The position numbers and the translations under genes are program-made. This document shows positions 33,586 through 40,626 of a DNA stretch of 64,000 nt, piece by piece. Source of the DNA: Acidaminobacter sp. (lineage in GTDB: Bacteria; Bacillota; Clostridia; Peptostreptococcales; Acidaminobacteraceae); NCBI RefSeq assembly GCF_030247605.1, contig NZ_JAOTSB010000009.1:35444-99443 (forward strand). Reading direction: 5' to 3'. The notes below the pieces were generated by a model. That model was not told the origin of the DNA. It worked only from the letters and a program-made list of their open reading frames with translations, and ran no database searches. Each line of letters opens with the position of its first letter. Position 1 is the stretch's first letter.

Positions 33586-33614
33586 AATATACGCTTGCCT
33601 AACTAGTTTGTCAA
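33586..33614 (-). promoter_or_regulatory. Promoter of the sulfur-transfer operon
   Basis: On the minus strand: -35 TTGACA (33614-33609), 17 bases, -10 TATATT (33591-33586), a near-consensus sigma-A promoter. The gap 33502-33775 holds this, the operator and the hcp terminator. Confidence 0.8.
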
Positions 33615-33666
33615 TAGATTATCAGCATGAATTCCACAATAAAGTGACACGATAAAAACAATAAAA

Positions 33667-33708
33667 ACAGACACCCCGCCAGGAGGGAGTTCCCGGCAGG
33701 GTGCCTTA
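33667..33708 (-). terminator. Terminator after hcp
   Basis: Stem CACCCTGCC / GGCGGGGTG with G-U pairing, then TCTGTTTTTATTG on the minus strand, about 70 bases past the hcp stop. Confidence 0.75.
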
Positions 33709-33775
33709 TGTTTCATTGGAGTATTGGAGTATTGAAATCTAAAACGCTTTAATTAACTTTAGTTTCAGCTTCAGA

Positions 33776-35422
33776 CTAAGCCATGAACAGCTTGATGTCG
33801 TCCTCAACGGAACCGATGCCTGCGATGCCGAACGTATTCACGAGTACATTTGCAACGTTAGGTGACAAGAACGCAGGAAGTGTTGGTCCAAGGTGGATGT
33901 TCTTGACGCCGAGGTACAGAAGGGCGAGAAGAACGATGACAGCCTTTTGCTCGTACCATGCGATGTTGTAAGCGATTGGAAGATCATTGATGTCATTGAG
34001 CTCGAAGACTTCCTTGAGCTTGAGGGCGATGACGGCGAGAGAGTAAGAGTCATTGCACTGACCAGCGTCGAGGACTCTAGGAATGCCGCCGATGTCGCCA
34101 AGCGGAAGCTTGTTGTAACGGTATTTCGCGCAGCCTGCTGTCAAAATGACGGTGTCATTCGGAAGCGCCGCAGCAAATTCTGAATAGTAGTCGCGGTCCT
34201 TCATACGGCCGTCGCAGCCTGCCATGACGAAGAACTTCTTGATTGCGCCGGATTTAACCGCGTCAACTACTGCACCTGCAAGCTCAAAGACCTGAGCGTG
34301 GGCAAAGCCGCCAACGATTTCGCCAGTCTCGATCTCAACCGGAGCTGCGCAAGTCTTAGCCATCTCGATGACTGCTCTGAAGTCCTTAGCGCCGCCTTCA
34401 GGACGGTCTGCAATGTGAGGGCAGCCCGGGAAGCCAGCTGCGCCCGTTGTGAAGAGCTTGTGCTTGTAGCTGTCCTTAGGAGGGACGATACAGTTGGTCG
34501 TCATGAGGATAGGGCCATTGAAGGACTCGAACTCCTCATTTTGCTTCCACCAAGCATTGCCGTAGTTGCCGACAAAGTGCTTGTAAGCTTTAAATTTAGG
34601 ATAGTAGTTCGCAGGAAGCATCTCACTGTGCGTATAAACGTCGACGCCAGTGCCTTCTGTTTGCTTGAGGAGCTCTTCCATATCGCGGAGGTCATGGCCT
34701 GAAATCAGGATGCCCGGATTCTTGCCAACGCCAATGTTGACTTTTGTGATCTCCGGATTGCCGTATGTGGACGTATTGGCTTTGTCGAGAAGCGCCATCA
34801 CGTTGACACCGTATTCGCCCGTCTTGAGGACCAAAGCCACGAGCTCGTCCGCAGAAAGCGCGTCATTCGTCGTTGCGACGAGGGCTTCTTCAGCGAAAGC
34901 GGCGATCGTCAAGTCTTCGTAGCCGAGGTTCATAGCGTGCTCAGCGTAGGCTGCCATACCCTTGAGGCCATAGATGATCAACTCGCGGAGGGAGCGGACA
35001 TCTTCATTTTCAGTCGCGAGGACACCAACGCTTGTCGCTTTGGCGTCAAACTCAGCCTCTGTAGATGCTGTCCAAGTAGCGGACTCATGTAAATCAGCAG
35101 GAATTTCAACGCCGTTAGCAACGAGAGCGGCTTTGATTTCCTCACGGAGCGCAAGTGCGTCCTGGATGCGCTTAACAAAAGCGGCTTTGTCAAAGTTAGC
35201 GTTCGTAATAGTAGTAAAGAGGCCTTCAACGATGAAACGGTCCGTTCTCTTTGGAGAGAGGCCCTTTTCACGAGCGATCAGGTCGAATTTTGAAATGCCT
35301 TTAAGTACGAAAACGAGAAGGTCCTGAAGGTTAGCGACGTCCTCCGGCTTGCCGCAGACACCACGGATGGTGCAGCCTACGCCTTTGGAAGCTTCCTGGC
35401 ACTGGTAACAGAACATGGACAT
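33776..35422 (-). CDS. hcp: Hydroxylamine reductase (hybrid-cluster protein)
   Basis: 548 residues. The N-terminal cysteines '[19 protein letters not shown]' hold the [4Fe-4S] cluster. Hybrid-cluster ligands are visible further in: 'GHDLRDM', '[12 protein letters not shown]', 'NCIVPP', 'GFPGCPHI', 'VMAGCDGR', '[10 protein letters not shown]', '[10 protein letters not shown]'. Hcp reduces hydroxylamine and, more relevantly, nitric oxide during nitrosative stress. A ferredoxin-type partner gene and a Crp/Fnr regulator lie immediately upstream, with a shared operator type. Confidence 0.97.
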   Translation of the reverse strand: MSMFCYQCQEASKGVGCTIRGVCGKPEDVANLQDLLVFVLKGISKFDLIAREKGLSPKRTDRFIVEGLFTTITNANFDKAAFVKRIQDALALREEIKAALVANGVEIPADLHESATWTASTEAEFDAKATSVGVLATENEDVRSLRELIIYGLKGMAAYAEHAMNLGYEDLTIAAFAEEALVATTNDALSADELVALVLKTGEYGVNVMALLDKANTSTYGNPEITKVNIGVGKNPGILISGHDLRDMEELLKQTEGTGVDVYTHSEMLPANYYPKFKAYKHFVGNYGNAWWKQNEEFESFNGPILMTTNCIVPPKDSYKHKLFTTGAAGFPGCPHIADRPEGGAKDFRAVIEMAKTCAAPVEIETGEIVGGFAHAQVFELAGAVVDAVKSGAIKKFFVMAGCDGRMKDRDYYSEFAAALPNDTVILTAGCAKYRYNKLPLGDIGGIPRVLDAGQCNDSYSLAVIALKLKEVFELNDINDLPIAYNIAWYEQKAVIVLLALLYLGVKNIHLGPTLPAFLSPNVANVLVNTFGIAGIGSVEDDIKLFMA

Positions 35423-35504
35423 AAATCAATCTCCTTTCAAGCTGTTGTTAAGGGTTTGATGTAAACTTCTTAACCCCACTATAGCTCTTTATATCCAACT
35501 TAGC

Positions 35505-35520
35505 GGTAACTCAAGTTACA
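35505..35520 (-). promoter_or_regulatory. GTAAC-N4-GTTAC site before hcp
   Basis: GTAAC-TCAA-GTTAC inverted repeat about 40 bases upstream of the likely start site (candidate -10 TATAGT at 35484-35479). This is the -41 class II activator position, fitting activation by the neighbouring Crp/Fnr protein. Confidence 0.65.
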
Positions 35521-35611
35521 CATCTTAAAAACATCGGCTTTTTATTTTAAATGTTCACAAACGTTTTTTGCCGATGGTCACCCAACCCCACACCCTCCCA
35601 TTTACCAAAAG

Positions 35612-35648
35612 CAAAGCGGCGGCCCTGGTAAGGGGGGCCGCCGCTTCT
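35612..35648 (-). terminator. Terminator after the ferredoxin-type gene
   Basis: Perfect stem AAGCGGCGGCC / GGCCGCCGCTT followed by TTGCTTTTGG on the minus strand, directly past the stop at 35656. A GCCGATGGT element (35568) lies just beyond. Confidence 0.85.
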
Positions 35649-35655
35649 GGTCAAT

Positions 35656-36459
35656 CTATAAAATCTCACCATTTTGTTTAATGGTCACTTCACTGTACGG
35701 GAAGATCCTTCCGGACTGGAGCATCGCGCTCTTGACCGCATGTGTGATCCCGGAGCAGCACGGCACTTGCATGCGCACCACGGTGACCGACTTCAAATCG
35801 TTCACCGTGAACAGCTCCGCCAGCTTGTTGATGTAGTGCTGGTTGTCGTCCAGCTTTGGACATCCAATCAGCACCACTCTGCCTTTTACGAAATCCTTGT
35901 GGAAGTCCCCGTAGGCAAAGGCCGTACAGTCCGCTGCGATCAACAGGTCCGCATTTTTCAGAAATTCAGCGCGCGTGTTGACCAGATTGATCTGAACCGG
36001 CCAAGTTGTCAGCTCGGATGGTCTGACCCCCTCCGTCACCGTCTGAGCGGGTGCCGCTGGTTTCATCACCTGATCCATAGCCTTACGTTCTATGGTCATT
36101 GGTTTTGAGCTCGGGCAGCCACAGTCGCAGCCGCAGTCATCCTCTGCTTTTACTACTGCGCTTGCCTTTGGCGCACTATGGAAGCCCGTTGGTGGAGGCG
36201 TAAACCCAAATGGCGCTTTTGCGGCCGAGAGTCTCGCGTCCACTGCTTCCTGAGAATACTCGTCCGCCTCACGCTCGATGATCTCAATAGCACCGGTCGG
36301 ACAAGCCGGTAGGCAGTCCCCCAGACCATCACAATACATGTCGCTCACCAGTCTTGCTTTTCCATTTACCAACTCAATGGCGCCTTCATGGCAGGCGTCC
36401 ACACATAGTCTGCAGCCGTTGCAAAGCTCCTCATTGATTTCGACGATTTTTCTTTTCAT
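35656..36459 (-). CDS. Two-cluster ferredoxin-type partner of Hcp
   Basis: 267 residues. N-terminal ferredoxin fold with two [4Fe-4S] motifs ('CNGCRLCVDACHEGA' and 'CDGLGDCLPACPTGA'). Residues about 75-130 are a flexible linker with a Cys string 'DCGCDCGCPSS'. The C-terminal half (about 150-267) is a conserved Cys-containing domain ('LIGCPKLDD', 'QVPCCSGI'). Proteins of this shape are commonly encoded beside hcp in anaerobes and probably supply it with electrons. The C-terminal Cys cluster may bind another cofactor. Confidence 0.85.
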   Translation of the reverse strand: MKRKIVEINEELCNGCRLCVDACHEGAIELVNGKARLVSDMYCDGLGDCLPACPTGAIEIIEREADEYSQEAVDARLSAAKAPFGFTPPPTGFHSAPKASAVVKAEDDCGCDCGCPSSKPMTIERKAMDQVMKPAAPAQTVTEGVRPSELTTWPVQINLVNTRAEFLKNADLLIAADCTAFAYGDFHKDFVKGRVVLIGCPKLDDNQHYINKLAELFTVNDLKSVTVVRMQVPCCSGITHAVKSAMLQSGRIFPYSEVTIKQNGEIL

Positions 36460-36613
36460 TCTTAATCTCTCCGTTCTATCTATGACCGTTATGTAAATTT
36501 CACGTCAGAATACAGTCCAGCACTTTGTAATTTTTTCATTTCAGGCATTCTTACAAACAAGTTTAACGCCTTGAACTTATGCTTAGATTATATTAATCTT
36601 AAACTAATATGTA

Positions 36614-36629
36614 TGTAACCCACGTTACA
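36614..36629. promoter_or_regulatory. TGTAAC-N4-GTTACA palindrome before the Crp/Fnr gene
   Basis: Perfect inverted repeat TGTAAC-CCAC-GTTACA between the divergent ferredoxin and Crp/Fnr genes, ending 21 bases before the regulator ATG, downstream of a candidate promoter (TTGAAC at 36571). This position fits autorepression. A further 6-3-6 repeat (AGATTA-TAT-TAATCT) is at 36585-36599. Confidence 0.7.
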
Positions 36630-36650
36630 AAATGAGAAAAGGTGATAAAA

Positions 36651-37328
36651 ATGAGCAATTATTTAACTATATTGAAAGACTGCCGCCTCTTCACCAATCT
36701 CCACGAGGGGCAGATTGCCCACCTGCTCAATGTCCTCGGCGCCAAGGCCATCGCCTATAAACGGGATGCCACCATTGCCATTGAAGGCGACAAGTGCGAC
36801 CGTCTGGGGATTGTCCTGGACGGCAAGATCGACCTCCAGAACATCCTGCCCTCCGGCAAAGTCGTCACGCTGATCCAGTTTGGACCTGGGGAAGTCTTTG
36901 GCGAGGCACTAATTTTCTCGAAGCAAACCGAATATCCCATCACCATTCTCAGCGCCACCGCTTCCACCATTATGTTTATCGATAAAAAGGAAGTCGTCTT
37001 TCTTCTCACCCACCATCCCGTCCTCTTGGAAAATTTTCTGGGACTCCTTTCAGACAAGCTCTTCCTGATGAATAAGAAAGTCAAAGTTCTGGCTCTGGAA
37101 ACTATCCGTCAGAAGATCTGCGACTTTATCCTGAAGGAGTACAAAAAACAGAAAAAGCTGAAGCTCGATATCCCTTTTACCCGAAAGGAAATGGCCGAAC
37201 TCATGTCCCTTCAGCGCCCCTCCCTTTCTCGAGAGCTGATCAATATGCGCGAGGAAGGTTTGATCGACTTCGACAAGCACACAATAGAAATCCTGGATTT
37301 GGAAGGCATCGAGCTCGAAATCTTATAA
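36651..37328 (+). CDS. Crp/Fnr-family regulator, HcpR-like
   Basis: 225 residues from ATG 36651 (AAAGGTGA upstream; a GTG at 36642 is less well placed). An N-terminal cyclic-nucleotide-binding-like beta barrel ('GDKCDRLGIVLDGKIDLQNI', 'GPGEVFGEALIFS') is followed by a long helix and the winged helix-turn-helix 'FTRKEMAELMSLQRPSLSREL'. There is no Fnr Cys cluster at the N-terminus. HcpR-type regulators respond to nitric oxide and control hcp. Identical-type operators before this gene and before hcp support that role. Confidence 0.88.
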   Translation: MSNYLTILKDCRLFTNLHEGQIAHLLNVLGAKAIAYKRDATIAIEGDKCDRLGIVLDGKIDLQNILPSGKVVTLIQFGPGEVFGEALIFSKQTEYPITILSATASTIMFIDKKEVVFLLTHHPVLLENFLGLLSDKLFLMNKKVKVLALETIRQKICDFILKEYKKQKKLKLDIPFTRKEMAELMSLQRPSLSRELINMREEGLIDFDKHTIEILDLEGIELEIL

Positions 37329-37352
37329 GACCCTTGTTTTGCCGATGGTCAC

Positions 37353-37390
37353 CGCAGCCACACCCACTCACAGGTGTGGCTGTTTTTTTT
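37353..37390 (+). terminator. Terminator after the Crp/Fnr gene
   Basis: Stem CAGCCACACC / GGTGTGGCTG followed by eight T. The left arm overlaps a GCCGATGGT element (37341). Confidence 0.9.
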
Positions 37391-37392
37391 GG

Positions 37393-37474
37393 TGAGGAAG
37401 TCGGTGTCAGACACCTTTTTCCTCATTGGAAGAAGGTGTCTGACACCGACTTCCTCCAACACCGACTTCCTCCA
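37393..37474. repeat. Double GGTGTC-W-GACACC element in large inverted repeat
   Basis: A 22-bp perfect inverted repeat has arms 37394-37415 and 37435-37456, each made of GAGGAAGTCGGTGTC plus palindrome core, with a 19-base spacer. A third partial copy (ACACCGACTTCCTCC) follows. Best-preserved member of the dispersed family. Confidence 0.85.
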
Positions 37475-37485
37475 CACAAAAAAAA

Positions 37486-37510
37486 CCCTTTCTCCAAGCC
37501 GGAAAAAGGG
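37486..37510 (-). terminator. Terminator after the HesB/glutaredoxin operon
   Basis: Stem CCCTTTTTCC / GGAGAAAGGG with one mismatch, then eight T on the minus strand, 30 bases past the glutaredoxin stop. Confidence 0.88.
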
Positions 37511-37539
37511 CGCATTATCATGATTCACTTTATATTACA

Positions 37540-37773
37540 CTAGGCTTTAAGGAGCTCGTCCAATCTGGTTTTGTCAAAGCCTTGAACCACTTCGTCATCC
37601 ACATAAATGACAGGTACGCCCATAAAGCCTTTGGACATCAGTTCTTTTCTTGCAACCGTATCCGTTGAGACATTCTTCTCTTCAAACTCAACATTGTTTT
37701 CCTTCAAATAATTCTTAGCAAGGTGGCAGTAACTGCAGGTGGAGCTCGTGTAGACCACTACTTTTTTGCCCAT
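37540..37773 (-). CDS. Glutaredoxin-like (YruB/NrdH-type) thiol protein
   Basis: 77 residues from ATG 37773 (GGAGG upstream; a longer frame to 37833 overlaps the HesB gene). The redox motif is 'TSSTCSYCHLA' (C-S-Y-C), with the cis-Pro in 'MGVPVIYVDD'. Small glutaredoxins of this group act without glutathione in many anaerobes. The gene starts 22 bases after the HesB-like selenoprotein stop, so the two form one operon under a sulfur-responsive-looking promoter. Confidence 0.9.
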   Translation of the reverse strand: MGKKVVVYTSSTCSYCHLAKNYLKENNVEFEEKNVSTDTVARKELMSKGFMGVPVIYVDDEVVQGFDKTRLDELLKA

Positions 37774-37795
37774 GCCATATCCCTCCAATTTCAGA

Positions 37796-38095
37796 TTAGC
37801 AGCGGGATCCGCCATACTGCGAGCGAACCACAAAGCCTTTTGAGAAAAAGTTTTTCATGAAGTCGATTTCAAAAGTCTTGAACTGGTCTTTGAGGTCTTT
37901 TTCAACCATGAGTTTTCCGTTGCCAAAGTCTTCTGTGTAGTCATTCTCTTTTTGCTCATCCAGAGCAATGCCGAAAACGGGGCCGCCTCAGCCAATGCCG
38001 CGGACGAAGACGCGGAAGTTCATAGCGGTGTTCTTGCGGGTTTCAAGCGTATTTATGAGTTCTTTCTTAGCTTCTTCAGTCACTTTAAAAACCAT
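37796..38095 (-). CDS. HesB/IscA-like selenoprotein (TGA at codon 36)
   Basis: 99 residues with Sec. ATG 38095 has GGAGGG upstream. The in-frame TGA (37990-37988) gives 'FVRGIG-Sec-GGPVFGIALDE', the signature of HesB-like selenoproteins where Sec replaces a Cys. The protein ends 'SQYGGSRC', with a Cys near the C-terminus. A hairpin 20-36 bases after the TGA (TTGCTC/GAGCAA, loop TGGAT) is a good bacterial SECIS. Ordinary gene callers split or miss it. HesB-like proteins relate to iron-sulfur carriers, though the Sec form may be redox active. It is followed by glutaredoxin. Confidence 0.9.
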
Positions 38096-38110
38096 GTTAT
38101 ACCCTCCTTA

Positions 38111-38160
38111 AATCCCCCTGGGTGGGGGGTTGTCTTCATAATAAACCATGGGGGGGTATT
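38111..38160. promoter_or_regulatory. GC-tract operator candidates at the HesB/glutaredoxin promoter
   Basis: AATCCCCC-TGGGT-GGGGGGTT (38111-38131, one mismatch between arms) overlaps the predicted transcription start. A half-site CCATGGGGGGGTAT lies in the -35/-10 spacer. Both resemble the operator before the CoA-disulfide reductase fusion. Confidence 0.65.
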
Positions 38161-38167
38161 TTGTCAA
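38138..38167 (-). promoter_or_regulatory. Promoter of the HesB/glutaredoxin operon
   Basis: -35 TTGACA (38167-38162), 18 bases, -10 TATTAT (38143-38138) on the minus strand. Confidence 0.75.
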
Positions 38168-38378
38168 CACAAAATTTTAAGCAGACACCGCTTCCGCTTT
38201 GACCTTCACTTTCTCATTTGAATCCTCAAAGTCGACCTCGTTTTCTTTATTCCCTGAATTGATTATAGTTAAACACTGACGAACTTTATACTTTAATACC
38301 GTATTTTCATTCGCTTCAAAATTCGCGCATCCCCAAAAACAGGGTTATTTTAGGATGTTCAGTGATTAATACGTTCGC

Positions 38379-38429
38379 TTATACACATGATCCACAGGTT
38401 ATCCACAGTTTTCCACAACCTTGTCCACA
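38379..38429 (+). other. Phased DnaA-box array
   Basis: Five boxes in one orientation, 9-12 bases apart: TTATACACA (38379), TGATCCACA (38388), TTATCCACA (38399), TTTTCCACA (38409), TTGTCCACA (38421). Three match TTWTNCACA exactly. The core is nearly the same as 22168-22217. It lies in the 509-base gene-free gap 38096-38604, about 175 bases before recU. The rest of the gap holds the HesB promoter and a GCCGATGGT element near 38495-38546. Confidence 0.8.
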
Positions 38430-38494
38430 AAAAGTGTGAACTTTCCTGATTATCATTCTCAGATTACTCCGTGAAACGAAGTCATGCACTTGGA

Positions 38495-38546
38495 AATAGG
38501 AGGGTGGGATGGCTGGTGGGATGGCTGGGTTAGGAGACCATCGGCT
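38495..38546 (-). repeat. GCCGATGGT-type dispersed element
   Basis: On the minus strand GCCGATGGTCTCCTAACCC is followed by two copies of AGCCATCCCACC. It is related to the copies at 35562, 37335 and 56350. Confidence 0.65.
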
Positions 38547-38604
38547 AATGTATTTAAGAGCGTCAAGGGATAGTGTATACTGGTAACGGAAAGGAAGTGA
38601 CACC

Positions 38605-39141
38605 ATGACGGTCTGGAAATCCCACGGTCTGCGCGGCGACGCCCTCGAATCGCTGCTGCTGAAGACCCACGACTATTACCGCTCCAAGCAGCTGGCGCGG
38701 ATCGACAAAATTCACGTGCCCGTCAAGGTGGTGGAGCTGGACGAGCGCGGCATGATCACCAAAGCCTATTTTGAGAAGAAGTCCACTATAGACTTCCAGG
38801 GCGTGATCCAGGGTGTGGGCGTGGCGTTTGAAGCCAAGGAGACCCACCAGAAGAATCTGCCCCTTTACAATATTCACGAGCATCAGGTCGAGTTCATGCG
38901 GGACATTGACCTCCAGGGCGGGCTGACCTTTATCATTGTGCATTTCAAATTCAATGATACTTACTTCCTTATTCCGTACGAGGTCGTGCGGCATTACTAT
39001 TATGGAAAGACGCGCAAATCCATTCCCTACAGCGCCATGAGCGAGCAGTACAAGATTGAGCTGTCTGCCATGGGGGTGCTGAACTATCTTCCGGCCCTCA
39101 ATAACTACGTGAGGGAGAAGATGAAGCAAAAGGAAAAATAA
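38605..39141 (+). CDS. recU: Holliday-junction resolvase RecU
   Basis: 178 residues. Active-site residues of the RecU nuclease fold are visible: Asp in 'STIDFQGV', Glu-x-Lys in 'VAFEAKETHQKN', then 'LPLYNIHEHQVEFM'. RecU cuts Holliday junctions during recombination and segregation in Gram-positives. The length matches B. subtilis RecU closely. It is monocistronic with a convergent terminator. A DnaA-box array lies upstream, so expression may follow replication status (inference). Confidence 0.92.
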   Translation: MTVWKSHGLRGDALESLLLKTHDYYRSKQLARIDKIHVPVKVVELDERGMITKAYFEKKSTIDFQGVIQGVGVAFEAKETHQKNLPLYNIHEHQVEFMRDIDLQGGLTFIIVHFKFNDTYFLIPYEVVRHYYYGKTRKSIPYSAMSEQYKIELSAMGVLNYLPALNNYVREKMKQKEK

Positions 39142-39143
39142 AA

Positions 39144-39190
39144 AGAGGTGCCGGCTCCCCAGTTTTTAAAGCGGGATCCGGCACCTTTTC
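39144..39190. terminator. Bidirectional terminator recU / rsmA
   Basis: Stem GGTGCCGG (39147-39154) with CCGGCACC (39178-39185), A-run before and TTTTCTC after, between convergent genes. Confidence 0.85.
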
Positions 39191-39205
39191 TCATATTCAG
39201 CAGTT

Positions 39206-40066
39206 TTATTTAAGTTCCTCAAATGCATTCGCGAGTCTTGCAAAGGCCTCGATCGTCAGCGCCTCACCGCGAAGGTTCGGGGCGATCTCGACAGCTTCCA
39301 GGACTTCCAGAATCTTATCCTTTGGCATGGTCAGCCCGGCACTGAGGGCGTTGAGCAAAGTCTTGCGCCGCTGGCCGAAGGCCGCTTTGACAACTTTGAA
39401 GAAAAAGTCCGGATTGAGCAGTTCGACGCAGGGCTTCTCACGAAGCTTTAAGCGAATCACGAGACTTTCGACGTTTGGCTGGGGCATGAAGACCGTCGGC
39501 GGCACCTTTTGGACCACGGCAGCCTCGCAGTAATACTGCACCGCTATGGACAGCGAGCCATAGGCCTTTGTGGACGGGGATGCCGTCATCCGCTCTGCGA
39601 CTTCCTTCTGGATCATAACCACAATCTCAGACACCGGCAGCCGTTCCTCGAGAAACCGCATCAGAATAGGCGTTGTAACGTAATAGGGCAGATTGGCGAC
39701 GACCTTGGGCTTTCTATCACCAAAGTGCTCTGTTAAGAGTGCTTTGACATCAACCTCCAGAATGTCCCCATGGACGACCTCGACGTTATCGAGCCCCTCC
39801 AGCGTTTCATTCAGGACGGGCAGGAGGCTGGAGTCGATCTCCACCGCCACGACCTTTTCGGCATGAGCTGCCAGAACCTGGGTCATGACGCCAATCCCCG
39901 GCCCAATTTCCAGGACCATGTCCTCCGGACCGACCTCTGCATTGGCAACGATCCGGTTCACGGTGCCCTCGTCGATCAGGAAGTTCTGACCCAGGCTTTT
40001 CGAAAAGCGGAAGCCGTATTTGTCCATAATATAGCGTATGGTGGATGGTGAAGTGAGCTTCAGCAT
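39206..40066 (-). CDS. rsmA: 16S rRNA dimethyladenosine transferase (KsgA)
   Basis: 286 residues. SAM motif I 'VLEIGPGIGVMTQVLA', the family start 'FSKSLGQNFLIDEG' and catalytic 'VANLPYYVTTPILM' (NLPY) are present. It methylates A1518 and A1519 of 16S rRNA, a late ribosome-assembly checkpoint. It overlaps the rnmV end by 7 bases and is the last gene of a tatD-rnmV-rsmA operon with the same order as in B. subtilis. Confidence 0.97.
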   Translation of the reverse strand: MLKLTSPSTIRYIMDKYGFRFSKSLGQNFLIDEGTVNRIVANAEVGPEDMVLEIGPGIGVMTQVLAAHAEKVVAVEIDSSLLPVLNETLEGLDNVEVVHGDILEVDVKALLTEHFGDRKPKVVANLPYYVTTPILMRFLEERLPVSEIVVMIQKEVAERMTASPSTKAYGSLSIAVQYYCEAAVVQKVPPTVFMPQPNVESLVIRLKLREKPCVELLNPDFFFKVVKAAFGQRRKTLLNALSAGLTMPKDKILEVLEAVEIAPNLRGEALTIEAFARLANAFEELK

Positions 40067-40626
40067 GTCTCCGGGCCTCCATTTTCAAGATCAATTGCGT
40101 TCAGTGCCTTATCGAATTCCTCCCGGGAAACCCCAAAGCGGTTGAGCCTGAGCAGGAATTGCTTGCCGTTGCCATAGCCAATGCCCAGAAGCTTTCCCAT
40201 TTTATCCCTGCGCTCGAGGGCGCCGGGGCCCCCCTCCAGGCCGTTCTTGATCAGATCTGACTTCGTAAAAACATCCACGGGGTTCTCCACCCAGGTTCTG
40301 ACCTTCTCGAGAGCTGCCAGAATAGCCTGCGGATTGGCGTTTTCAATGCCAATATCCCCTTCTGAAGTGGCATCCGCCCGGGACAGGTAGGCGTGCTTCG
40401 CGCCAGGCACCCGCAGCTTCAGGCGTTCGCGGATCCTTTCTCCCATGAAGTCGGGGTCTGTGAAGATGATGACGCCGCAGCGGCGGTCCGCCTCTTCAAT
40501 GGCGCGAAAGGTGGTTTCCTTGATGCCGTAGCCGCTGGTGACTATGATCTGGGCGTCTACCGCCCGCTTCACCGCCCGTTCGTCGCTGCGGCCCTCGACG
40601 ACTATGACTTCCTTGACCCGCATCAT
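40060..40626 (-). CDS. rnmV: Ribonuclease M5
   Basis: 188 residues. A TOPRIM domain with 'VVEGRSDERAVKRAV' (Glu) and 'VIIFTDPDFMGERIR' (DPD) is followed by the family-specific C-terminal part. It matures 5S rRNA in low-GC Gram-positives. The ATG overlaps the tatD stop (ATGA) and its end overlaps rsmA, so the three genes are coupled. Confidence 0.95.
   Translation of the reverse strand: MMRVKEVIVVEGRSDERAVKRAVDAQIIVTSGYGIKETTFRAIEEADRRCGVIIFTDPDFMGERIRERLKLRVPGAKHAYLSRADATSEGDIGIENANPQAILAALEKVRTWVENPVDVFTKSDLIKNGLEGGPGALERRDKMGKLLGIGYGNGKQFLLRLNRFGVSREEFDKALNAIDLENGGPETC

Noticed and set aside
37774..37833. Glutaredoxin starting at 37833
   Set aside because: The extra 20 residues overlap the HesB-like selenoprotein end and precede the ribosome site of the true ATG 37773.
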